A stretch of DNA of 64,000 nt, from the NCBI GenBank assembly GCA_026210745.1, contig CP110630.1:2170001-2234000 (forward strand). Direction: 5' to 3'. Under the pieces are notes generated by a model, which was given only the letters and a program-made list of their open reading frames with translations, was not told the DNA's origin and searched no databases. Numbering within the stretch: position 1 is the stretch's first letter; each line of letters begins with the position of its first letter. Origin of the DNA: Exobasidium rhododendri. Taxonomy: Eukaryota; Basidiomycota; Exobasidiomycetes; Exobasidiales; Exobasidiaceae. Below, in pieces: positions 11,501-20,923 of the stretch. Position numbers and translations under genes: made by a program.

Positions 11501-14196
11501 GATTGACCGGGATACGAGTCGTGAGTACGTTTCGTGGATGTCGACTTTATCCTATAATGACACCACCTTTCCCCAACCCCTTGCAGTCCCAGTCATTTCA
11601 TCGTACAACAACGCGACTATCTCCCTGAAAGAGGCACAAAGAATGAATCCACCTCCAAGACCGCCGAGCCCTACCAGTCGAGCAAGAGCTCAACGTGCCA
11701 CAGCTCGTGCTAACAAAGATCAATTGACGGCCAAAGATGCAAGCGTTCTCATGGTGTGTAGACGATCACCACCACCTGCCTTGTCTGACCTCTTACTGAA
11801 GTATTCCCCCCCCCCTCTTCTCTTACCAACCATCTACAGGGCCTGCATCATCCCAGCAACAATGATGCCCGACAACTGGGCTTGTGAGTGCTGACAAAGT
11901 CTCCTTTGGTTCCTTTTTCTTCTCTTCCTTCCTACCTCGACCCACATCTCCCCTTGTATATATTTTCCTTGAGAGAGAAGCGGGCTAAGTTGACGGCGGC
12001 ATCGACCTCTTGTCTCCATGTCGAAAGGCTCGGCCGGACGATTCCAATATTCTCTTCAAGGAGGCACTGGACGATTCCTCAAAATCTTGCCAAGATTGCT
12101 GCTCTTTATCTACCATAAAGAGTTTTACCCGCTTCCTCTTGAAAGGTCGATGGTGACCGTTGGCATGCCCGCCTCTCTCATATTCCCTTCACAATGGATA
12201 GTTGTTCCTAAACGAAGACAGTGATATGTTGCTCGCCATGACTGCTTTGCATCCTGATGGGTAGGCAGGTGTCTGCTTCCCGGTGACCGCCTCGTGAATC
12301 TGTTGCTGATCATAGTCTTTTGCCTGACCTCTCTCCCCGTCTCTTCTCCTTTCAATACTCCTCCTCTAAATTTTCACCGTCCTTCCTGCTCTCCTTGAAC
12401 TGACTTTCCAAACAAACAGCATCATCCAAGATAGCGTCAGTCCAATACACAATGACTGGGAAGACAAGAAGCGGGCATTCGCAGTAGAGGCAGCAGTCAA
12501 CGGTTCCAATGCAGTCGGGAAAGTATCATCAAACCCGTCACTCCGTGATCAATCGCAAGCATACGCGGAGAAGCATTACCGTGACATGTCGTCTGTGATG
12601 GTCAGAAGGCCATGTAGTGTCGTCTCGACGTCACCTGTAGAAAAGGTAGCACCTTGGTTGCTTCGAGAAGAAGGGAGGACAATTCCAAGAATCAAAGTCG
12701 CACCCATCGCAACAAAACCAACGGCGGCGAGGAAGGTGGCACCTTTGATGACATACGGCTTACTGCCAAGTAACAGCACACTACCAGTCTTGGAGAGGAC
12801 CTTTTCAGAGGATGGTGGTGCGCTCAAGGATGAATCGACCACGTCCCCATCAGCGCCGCTTCCTCTACGCAAGTCTGGTCAATCTGATACTATGGGATGC
12901 GCTGATCTGCCTGCTCCACCACCGCCTGCCCACTCTCCCACTCACAAGTACAAAGTCAATTCCATACTCTCGAAGAAGAAAATAACGGTGGAGCAGCGTG
13001 CCGCCTTTGATAGGACCGCACTATCGCCACTACCACCTACGCCAATCTCGAAGAGCATTAGCGCCACTTCTTCCTATCCGACGCTATCGAACGACTCGGC
13101 CACCACGTCGTCTCCTCTCCCGCCTCTTCCTTCCTCTCAGCGTCTGCCGACTTCTCCGCTATCTCCTCGCTTCATCCTCAGAAGGTCGAGGCTTGGTCTC
13201 GTAAGACCAAAGAGCGCTGGCGCGTGTAGCAGTCGCACCTTTTCGTCCTTACGGGGAGGCGGTGGTGTTGCGAGTGCTGACCCGACAAGGAGTACTTTTA
13301 TCTCTTTTGGTGTTGACAGAGGATCTTTTCTCGCTACCGATAATCTAAGGCAGAGGATAGTTGATGAAGGGAATCAGCACGTCACATCTCCTTCTAATTA
13401 TTCCCACACGAATCGATCGGAGGAATCTCCCATGGTCGTTTCGAGTCCGGAGGAAATGACGGAGACAGAAAGGAAGATCCGCAACTCGGTGTGGAACTCG
13501 ATCGGAAACGGCACAAAGCTACATTCAAGCGCTGGATCAGCGTCTGCCGCTAAAAGTCCTTCGTCGTCCAGCGAAACGGTGGCATTCCCTCCCAAGTCTG
13601 CCGCGGCCATTGCATCGATCTTGAGAAGACCTGGATGGAAAGGTACAACTGCGATCAAGGAGAAAGGGGGTCGCAAAGGCCGAAGTAGCAGCTTCGAGTG
13701 TTTCTTTCCTCCAGAGAAGAGCGCTCTACCGCCAAACACAATGCTCCAATCCACCTGGATGACCTTGACAAAAGAATGGAGACTAGATCGTTTCACGGAG
13801 CAGGAAGGCGAGGATAAGATCGCACAAGCAGAAAGGGAGATTGCAGAATACGATGCTAGTCACAGAAATCACGAAGGACGCGATGATCGTACGGATGCCG
13901 ACGTCAATTGTGACAGGAGAGACGAAGAAGGGGCAATACTGTCTCCTTCGTTCACATTTGAAGATGATGCTATGCTGCCAATGTCGCCAAAGGCTACGTA
14001 TCCGACCTCGGTCTGTCAGGAGGACGAGGTGGAAGAGATAAGCTCTGTCATGGATCACGTCTATTGGCCTAGTAGCAGCACCCTCTTTGATGGGCCGGGT
14101 GATTGTGGTGGAGGAGGAGGAGGAGGAGGAAGAGGGGACGATCAGTCGAGCAAAACACCCTCCGACACGGCGCAATTGCCAATTCCCTCCGTGTGA
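8507..14196 (+). CDS. BOI1: Boi1/Boi2-like polarity scaffold: SH3, SAM and PH domains
   Basis: A 1640-aa protein resembling yeast Boi1/Boi2, which link Cdc42 polarity to exocytosis at the cell cortex. SH3 lies at residues ~6-58 (ALHDFEAENPDEVSF, GDGWWQ, GLFPFSY). The SAM domain is at ~455-520 (WTVDQVVEWGRSKGW to FGKRFQVANAIKDLKK) and the PH domain at ~880-980 (YEGWMRKKGERYNTWKPRYL, then REWMKALMKAT). Between them are Ser/Gln-rich linkers with poly-Gln. Exons 8507-8638, 8718-11520, 11587-11753, 11840-11883 and 12420-14196 join in frame. The last intron (536 bp) is far longer than others here and could hide an exon. The last ~590 residues are Ser/Pro/Thr-rich without a recognised domain. The SH3-SAM-PH core is firm; linking the final exon is likely, not proven. 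Confidence 0.85.
10266..10304 (+). repeat. CAG/CAA repeat coding for poly-Gln
   Basis: About 13 consecutive glutamine codons just after the SAM domain of the Boi-like protein. A shorter CAA/CAG run lies at 9479-9498. Confidence 0.9.
11884..12419 (+). other. Unusually long (536 bp) intron in the Boi-like gene
   Basis: The donor GTGAGTGC follows QLG and the acceptor AACAAACAG precedes IIQDSVSPIHNDW. The phase matches (2+1) and the frame stays open to 14196. Other introns in the window are about 45-100 bp, so an unrecognised small exon inside is possible. Confidence 0.55.
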
Positions 14197-14274
14197 ACTT
14201 GCTCAAGTCGGATGTTTAGTCAAATTAGCATAGCAAAGGAATACAAACATTTCACGGGACTATCGTGATGCGAT

Positions 14275-14302
14275 GGGGGGGAGGGGGGGAGGAATAGAGG
14301 GA
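14275..14302 (+). repeat. G-run cluster with quadruplex potential
   Basis: Two runs of seven G separated by one A, then GG and GGG, on the + strand in the 117-bp spacer between the converging Boi-like and 341-aa genes. Confidence 0.6.
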
Positions 14303-14313
14303 AACAAACGATT

Positions 14314-15339
14314 TCAAGAATGACCGTCACCATGCTTGATTGCTAGTCCTTGAATCACTTTGTCGTCCTTACCCGTCACTGTACCAGCCAATATTTTCAT
14401 TTCTCCTTTCACTTGATCCATCAGTTTCTCACCAAAGCTGCGTCTATTCTCCATCTCAATGGGTGAACCGTCTGAAGAGGCGATGTTGGCGACTTTCCTG
14501 TGCTCATCCCTAGCTTGACTACTGCTCTTTCTAGAATGATGGCCCGACACTTTAGGACTTGAAGGTTTGGAATTGGAATGCTTAGGACTGGAGGGATGTC
14601 GAGAAGGATGCGTACTCTCGTTAACCCCCTTTGATTTCCCAGTGCCTGCATTCTCAGTGGGACAGAACGTCGCTTCGTAGTCTTCCGGTACGTTTGCATG
14701 ACGGGTCTTTCCTTCTGACTTTGCCTTCTCCAGCGCTTTTCTATTGGTCTCATCGGGCGAAACAGTCTGACCAGTGCCTGCTTGTGTAGGGATGCCCGTC
14801 TCTGTCCCAATCTCCTGTTGTGATTTTCCTACCCTATCTTGACTTGAGGGGCCTTTCTGCAGTGATTCTTCTCTTCGATCGTAGACGACATCCTCCCCTT
14901 TCGACGGGCCCGATGTCTGCTTGCCATTGTCGGGAGAACGGATTATCTTCTCATAATCTTCTTCGGCTTCTGCCGTCTCGCCCACTTGGCTGGTTTCGCT
15001 CGTTCCAAGGATGTTGCTGATAGTGGCCCCTACTCCTAGATCAGGAGCCCTCTGATAGACGCTCTTTGCTGTGCTGCTGATCCCTAGATCGGGGGCCCTT
15101 TCATACGCACTACTGGCAGCGTTGCCTACACTGGCAAGGCCGGTCGTGCCACCGTTGTTCGTTGCGTGCGCTCCGTCCATCGATCGCCTTGCGGGTGACT
15201 TTTCAGGTCTTGCAAAATTCAGAGCTGTGCTATGTCCAAACCGGTCCGAGATCCCTTCGAAAGTATCAGATGATGCGATTGGATCAGAAGTCGAGTCTGC
15301 GAGGTCTCGTATGGGTGCTGAAGAAGAGGAGGTTGTCAT
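14314..15339 (-). CDS. Hypothetical 341-aa hydrophilic protein
   Basis: A single exon begins at the first in-frame ATG, MTTSSSSAPIRDL. It contains a near-duplicate motif (YERAPDLGISSTAKS and YQRAPDLGVGATIS), a Ser/Pro/Lys-rich low-complexity middle and a distinct C-terminal block, GEKLMDQVKGEMKILAG followed by TGKDDKVIQGLAIKHGDG. That block resembles the short C-terminal segment of many uncharacterised basidiomycete proteins and looks loosely like CsbD-type stress proteins. There is no signal peptide or membrane segment. The open frame and compact conserved-looking tail argue it is real, but I assign no function. Confidence 0.7.
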   Translation of the reverse strand: MTTSSSSAPIRDLADSTSDPIASSDTFEGISDRFGHSTALNFARPEKSPARRSMDGAHATNNGGTTGLASVGNAASSAYERAPDLGISSTAKSVYQRAPDLGVGATISNILGTSETSQVGETAEAEEDYEKIIRSPDNGKQTSGPSKGEDVVYDRREESLQKGPSSQDRVGKSQQEIGTETGIPTQAGTGQTVSPDETNRKALEKAKSEGKTRHANVPEDYEATFCPTENAGTGKSKGVNESTHPSRHPSSPKHSNSKPSSPKVSGHHSRKSSSQARDEHRKVANIASSDGSPIEMENRRSFGEKLMDQVKGEMKILAGTVTGKDDKVIQGLAIKHGDGHS

Positions 15340-15959
15340 CTTCCTTCGTTTTTCTTTCCTCTTTTCTTGTCCCACTAAGTAAGAATCCAAGTGATGTAGA
15401 TAGATATTTACCAGTCAAAAGTGTCGAAAAAGGGACTTGAGGCGAAGATACGCTCAGATTACTGTACCACTTTCTTAAATGGACCTGGAAAGCGTAAACT
15501 ATAATAATCGGGAAGAGATAACCTCGTTAGATGGAGCGCTCCGCGGCTGTCAACTTCCCTTGCTATGACGACACACGCTTGATTGTCCTATTTGCCCACA
15601 AATTCTGCAATTCCTCCGCCTGAAAGGAGCGACGAGACCCGCGCTGCGCGATGCACTACTCTACATGTTTAATTTTGTATTGTCGAGAAAAGAGAGCTGA
15701 GCACAATGGGAATTGTAATGACTAGAGTGTAAATTTGGAGCAGATGTCGGCTTCTTCGGCGTCGAATTCCGTCCGGTAGAGGGAACAGTATCTTATTGAC
15801 TTTGGAGGATTTTAGAGTGCTCCTGCATTGTGGAGATCAGAGAGAGAGAGAGAGAAGCCCAGACTGTTAGCAGCATACGACTGGGGCTTGCAAGGCTTGC
15901 TTTCTTCCAAACCCTTTCCTGTGGGCCAGTCATCAGCCTCCTTGACGACTGGGTCTCTC
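15340..15959. promoter_or_regulatory. Divergent intergenic region (341-aa protein / thioesterase)
   Basis: 620 bp. It includes a (GA)n stretch at 15839-15854 close to the thioesterase start. In-frame codons upstream of 15960 look like 5' UTR rather than protein. Confidence 0.5.
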
Positions 15960-17110
15960 ATGGCACCCTTACTGGAGGCGACCGCCCACAGGCTGATCGA
16001 ATCGGATGATACTACAGCGACCTACCATGGCAGCTTTGACGAGGAGTGGTGCATAGGCGTCGTCCCGAATGGTGGAGTGTCATTAGGATCCGTCAACGCC
16101 TGCATTCAAGACTACCTCGTCAACCGATTACACTCTTCCCATGCCGACCTTTTCCACGCTTCTTCGACGTACCTGAATGCCACTGATGGAAAGCGTAGCT
16201 GGGTTGTAGACATACACATAACGAAGAGGGGCAAGTCATTCACGAACATAGATGCAAATTTGAGCCAAATGTCAGCCAAGAACAATGAGATGATGATACG
16301 ATTGCAGACTAGATTCATCTACACCAACTTTGCCAAAAGCCAGGGTGATCCTTCTACCGCTTACATTGGTCTCCAGTCAGGCAGTCCGTTCTGTCCTACC
16401 TTTCCGTGTCTCAGTGAGCCGGACGAGAATCAAAAGAGTCAGTATGAGGGCAGCACGAAGGTAAATCTACGGCACAGATTGGCACTGTACCGAGACTACA
16501 AAGCTCAGGAGGCTTTCAAAACCCGCGGAGAATTACATTGTGCAGGATACATGAAGTTCTTGAAGGAGCAAGTCAGCGACAGTAAAGTCGCACAATTCAA
16601 CAATGTTGCCGTTCTGTGAGTCTTTTCTATGATCACCGCTGAGGGAGATGCCCAGATCGAATGCAAGAGTAGATTGACATGTGATGCTAGTGTGTTTGCC
16701 GACATGACGGAAAACAGTCAAGAGTACCTCCCCAAGGACAGGAGGAGGGAATCAGAGTGAGCCTTGCGATCTGTTGCAGAGGTCGATGCTACAAGCACGT
16801 CGTGCTGATGCAGACTTTACACCCCAGCTTCTGGTTTCCAACAATCTTTCTCAGCATAGAAATGAAGCGAGCGCTGCCCCAATTTCCCCTCCTGGCAGTA
16901 GCCAATCTTGTACGCACAAGGCATGTTGATCACGGTCAATTCGAGATGGACGTTGAATTGTGGAGTCACCCTGATGACGCAGAAAAGCTCCGACTTCCAG
17001 AGGGAACCAAAAGTGTCATTCTTTGCATCGCTCGTCAAGTAGCTCTCACCATCCCCCTCAGCGTGCAAGCTGGAATATTCACCAAGAAGGAGGACAAGGC
17101 TAGAATGTAA
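15960..17110 (+). CDS. Acyl-CoA thioesterase-like double HotDog protein
   Basis: A 340-aa protein of the TesB/thioesterase-like superfamily, which hydrolyses acyl-CoA or related thioesters. The N-terminal HotDog shows YHGSFDEEWCIGVVPNGG and then IHITKRGKSFTNIDANLSQ, the usual 'ratio of chain, shared noise' layout of these folds. The second HotDog gives FWFPTIFLSIEMKRALP and GQFEMDVELWS. Exons are 15960-16615, 16673-16756 and 16828-17110, a whole number of codons. I start at MAPLLEATAHRL because the sequence before it is GA-repeat UTR. The natural substrate is unknown. Confidence 0.8.
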
Positions 17111-17386
17111 TTTATAAATAACATAGAGATATCTCTCGTATTCCTCTACTTTATATAGTAGCACCTCGATTTCAAATACAATGCCGCCCTTGGATCATCA
17201 ATGCAATATCTGGAAGAACGCCGCCCACGTGGATGCACGCCGACCACGCTGCGGACGTGAATTTATTTTTTCCTTTTGCCTGTGGACTGTGTGTGTGTGT
17301 GTAGCGCGCCGATTGGCAGTAGAAGTAGATTTGCTCAGGAAGAGACTTTGTGACTTCTTCTGGTAACACCGACATCCTCACCAAAA

Positions 17387-18202
17387 ATGTCTTCCAAGAT
17401 CCAAGTGTCAAGCGTGCGACAGAGCATCAATGATCTGCTCAAGGCTTCCGAAGAGAAGCACAGGAAGTGAGTAGCATAGCAGCAAACCAGGACTGACGTC
17501 TGCAAGTATTGACGAGATCTTCTCGTGATGCAGCTTCGCCGAGACTATTGAGTTGCAAATCGGATTGAAGAACTACGACACCCAACGAGACAAGCGTTTC
17601 TCGGGTACCATCAAGTTGCCCCACATTCCCCGACCTCGTATGTCTTTGTGCATTCTAGCCGATGCCGCTGACGTCGACCGAGCCAAGTTGATCGAACTCG
17701 AGTTCATGACTGTTGATGACTTGAAGAAGCTCAACAAGAACAAGAAGCTTGTCAAGAAGGTGAGAGCAAGTGATATCTGTAGTATGAATTGAGGGCTGTT
17801 AATTTGTTGAGACTGATGTCGGGGCCCCCTTCTGTGTCTTTATAATTTGCACAGCTCGCTAAGAAGTACGATGCTTTCCTCGCCTCGGACGCTCTCATCA
17901 AGCAAATTCCCCGTCTGTTGGGACCAGGTCTTTCCAAGGCCGGAAAGTTTCCCACCCCCGTCTCACACGCAGAGGATTTGGAAAGAAAGGTCAATGAGGT
18001 TAAATCGACCATCAAGTTCCAGTTGAAGAAGGTTCTCTGTATGGGAGTTGCCGTTGGTCACGTCAAAATGACGGAAGACCAAGCTTTGGCCAACATCATG
18101 CTTTCCATCAACTTCCTCGTGTCTTTGTTGAAGAAGAATTGGCAAAACATCAAGTCGTTGACCATCAAGTCTACGATGGGAAAGCCAGTCCGTCTTTACT
18201 AA
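17387..18202 (+). CDS. RPL1: 60S ribosomal protein uL1 (L10a/L1)
   Basis: A 217-aa component of the L1 stalk of the large ribosomal subunit, the exact length expected for the family. Exons are 17387-17466, 17534-17759 and 17855-18202. Diagnostic segments include [70 protein letters not shown] and a C-terminus [11 protein letters not shown] short TG repeat (17289-17302) sits in the promoter. It follows the thioesterase gene on the same strand, 276 bp downstream. Confidence 0.97.
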
Positions 18203-18624
18203 GTGGCTCTCTCAAGAGCTCTGTTTTTTTGGCAATATGTCTCTGTACTCGAACGAATCAAGTAGCGGTCGCACGCTTTGACCCAGCATCTTTTCACTAA
18301 GCATGTGAGGGGAGCTCGAAGTAGACGTAAATGTCACTGGTGAAATATATACTATTATCGCCACATCGAAAGGATCATCGACGGAAAGGTACGGAAGAGA
18401 TGGGAGGGCTAGGTAGGAGAGTATTGTACTACGTCGGGAGAAAAGGTTAGGCGGATCTGTGTGACATTAGGTCCCGAGGGCACGAAGTAGACCGAAACGA
18501 GATGTCTCAAAGAAGGTGGGGGAGAGAGAGAGAGTCTTGCGGAATCAGAGAGGGGTGCCAGAAATCAACATGAGAGCGCTACGATGAGGAGGTGGGAAGG
18601 CGAGAAACGGGATATTTTCCCCGA
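18203..18624. other. Convergent spacer, no gene seen
   Basis: 422 bp of 3' UTR/terminator sequence for the uL1 and membrane-protein genes, with a GA-rich stretch at 18515-18535. Confidence 0.5.
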
Positions 18625-20923
18625 TCACTGCTGCAGGTGTGATGCAACACTCTTGCTCGCGTTGATCATATCGAATTGGTCCAGGTCGTCTTCATACTCG
18701 TAGCCGATTTCCAGGACAGTGTTGGTCGCCGAATTGTTTCTTCGTCTTCGAGGGGGACTGGACGGAGATGCATTGACAGTGTATGGATAGCAGCTTGCTT
18801 GCGACTTGCTAGGAGAGAAAGGCGGTGGGTGCATCGGTCGTCGTGGTGAGGTTTTCTCGTGATGACTTTGATTGCTCTCCGTGCGAGAGTCATCATTGGT
18901 CATACTACTGAAGTAGGCACTTTGAAGACTCGTCTTTGACATCTGATGGAGGATGGTGTGCTCTGTAGGTGGTGACTGTTGGTGTGACGTGGTGAAAGGG
19001 TAGGGTGAGATCATATTGTACGTATCATCCGCGGGCGACTTGCACACGGTCGGCGGAGGCAGGACAGGCTCGCCTGCACTGATCTCAAATGTCGGATTGT
19101 GCGCTCTTGTTGTGCTGACTTTGAGCGATTTGCAAGTCTTGGGAGAAGTCTGTGGGCGAGAGGGGGATTGCGCAGTCTTAAAGGGCACGCCAGCAGTGTG
19201 GTCAAGCTGATCGAAAGAATGGCCCGTTTCCATGTTGGCGCGAATAGACCGGATGGAGATTCCTTCGCTTGCCTTCTTCGCTGCAGGAGAGGTGTTTCCC
19301 TCGTGGAAAGGATTGCCCGTCGCAGAGTGGATCTTGCTCGAGGTGAAGCTGTTGTCCCTCTTGAGTGAGGGGGAAGGGGAAGGCAAGCTGGAAGGCTTCT
19401 TTGTGGCGTTGTGGTACATGACGGCATGCGGTGACTTTGTCGGTGATTCGGCTGAAAAGGGCATCTGCTTCCTACGAAGACTGTCTCCAGCATCGTTGTC
19501 AGCGGTGTAGTCGACCTTTCGAGGGGTCGTCCAGGCAAGGGTGTCACTACGAGGATACTCTTGCTTCTCCATATCCGTCGCAGCAACAACAATAACATCA
19601 TCATCATCATAAAAGTGCATCTTCTTCTGTTCGTATGTGATGCCAGCGGTGGGCGTGTTGGTGGAAAGAGCAGCAGTGTTGACGGTGTTGCTACTTTTGC
19701 TTCGTGAGTGGCTGCTGCTGAACTTTCTTGCATGCTTCGTCCAGATGGAGTGAAGGATCGGACTGCCGACGGATGACTCGGTCTGGAAGGTGCAGATATC
19801 TTTCGTGTTGGTCTGCCAATTGCCCGTGGTAGAGGTGATGGACGTGTCTGGATTCATGCCGTGTCGACCAGCTGACGAAGATCCCGAACGTCCGATGCGC
19901 TCCCCCTTGAGAGGTGCGTGACTGATCTGAGATCGCACGGGGCGATGCACCAGGTCTTGCTCGATAGCGACGATGTCTGCCCCACGAGGAAGACATTAGT
20001 GGACGACTCTGATCGACCAGTATAGCTGCGGACGTCTAGACTCACTCATTCCTGTGATGATCTGTATGGCCAGTGAGATTGGCATCAAGCTGGGAATCTT
20101 TGGAAAGGCGTACATGACGATGAATTCAACGAGGTTCGTCGTGCACACAATCATAACCTGCGGAGAAGTGAGGAGGGAAAGAGGGCATCAGCCATTGAGC
20201 ACAGTGAAGTTACTCTTCACCAGCACCCATCCACCTCACATAGTGTATGTTGTTGTAGAACAGGACACGGGAAACTTGGGAGAGGCCGAATGCAGCACCA
20301 GAGTTCCTGACCAGATGATACGCAGAGATGGCCGAGACGGTCAAGTCGAAGATGACGTTGTAGATCAGGTAGTACGGAGAAGCTCTCTTGTAGACGGGCG
20401 GGTTCAGCAATTCAGGCGAGTAGTCGAGGTCACACCATCCGTCGGTGAGGGTGTTTGTCACCAATTGGCTGACTGCGGCCCACATCGATAGGGAAACTTG
20501 TACGGTCAGCACTGCGATGAGCATCCAGTAGACTTTCCGACTGCATTGAAAGATGATGTAACACCGCCAAGCAATAGCAGCCGCCACGACTGAAGTTGAT
20601 AGATAAGTAAAGATGAAGCCAACTCGATCAGGCGCTGAACATTGCCAGACATCCTTTGGAAGTTTCGTCTGTCTGACCACGGCGCTTCCTACAAAGCCAA
20701 TGATGGCAAAATACTTGATGGCAAAGAACATCGCTTCTGCTGCATTTGGTCTTCGTCGCTTGATTGCCCTCATCCACATTCGAATCTCGGCCGGTAAGAT
20801 TCGGATGAGCTCGAGCAGGACGATGCTTTGCGCAAATACGTATGGGTAGCTTGACCAGAGGAAGAGATTCAACCAGTCGTTGTCGACCTCCATGGTATGG
20901 TGTCCCTCATCTGGGGACGACAT
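18625..20923 (-). CDS. Multi-pass receptor-like membrane protein with long Ser-rich tail
   Basis: A 715-aa protein in three exons: 20923-20240, 20157-20046 and 19976-18625. The first ~270 residues hold six or seven hydrophobic segments, for example PYVFAQSIVLLELIRI, AMFFAIKYFAIIGFVGS, VGFIFTYLSTSVVAAAIAW, WMLIAVLTVQVSLSMWAAV and YLIYNVIFDLTVSAISAYHL. The aromatic/basic pattern resembles the many orphan seven-helix proteins of basidiomycetes. The remaining ~440 residues are a hydrophilic tail rich in Ser, Thr, Pro and SP/TP sites, suggesting a phosphorylated cytosolic domain. No ligand or named family can be claimed. Confidence 0.8.

Noticed and set aside
12576-12872. Minus-strand ORF with a hydrophobic stretch that looks like a membrane segment
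   Set aside because: It is a shadow of the Boi-like C-terminal exon; its residues follow from Ser/Pro/Ala codons read backwards.
12586-14196. Separate gene starting at the ATG at 12586
   Set aside because: The frame is open upstream to an acceptor at 12419 that joins in phase to the Boi-like gene, and the first residues have no start-like context or family. Kept as the final Boi-like exon, with the doubt recorded.
16616-16779. Possible ultra-short introns (28 and 23 nt) in the thioesterase gene
   Set aside because: The 28-nt version leads to a stop in the resulting frame, and the 23-nt one is not needed. Normal introns of 57 nt (16616-16672) and 71 nt (16757-16827) keep the frame and the family motif FWFPTIFLSIEMKRALP.
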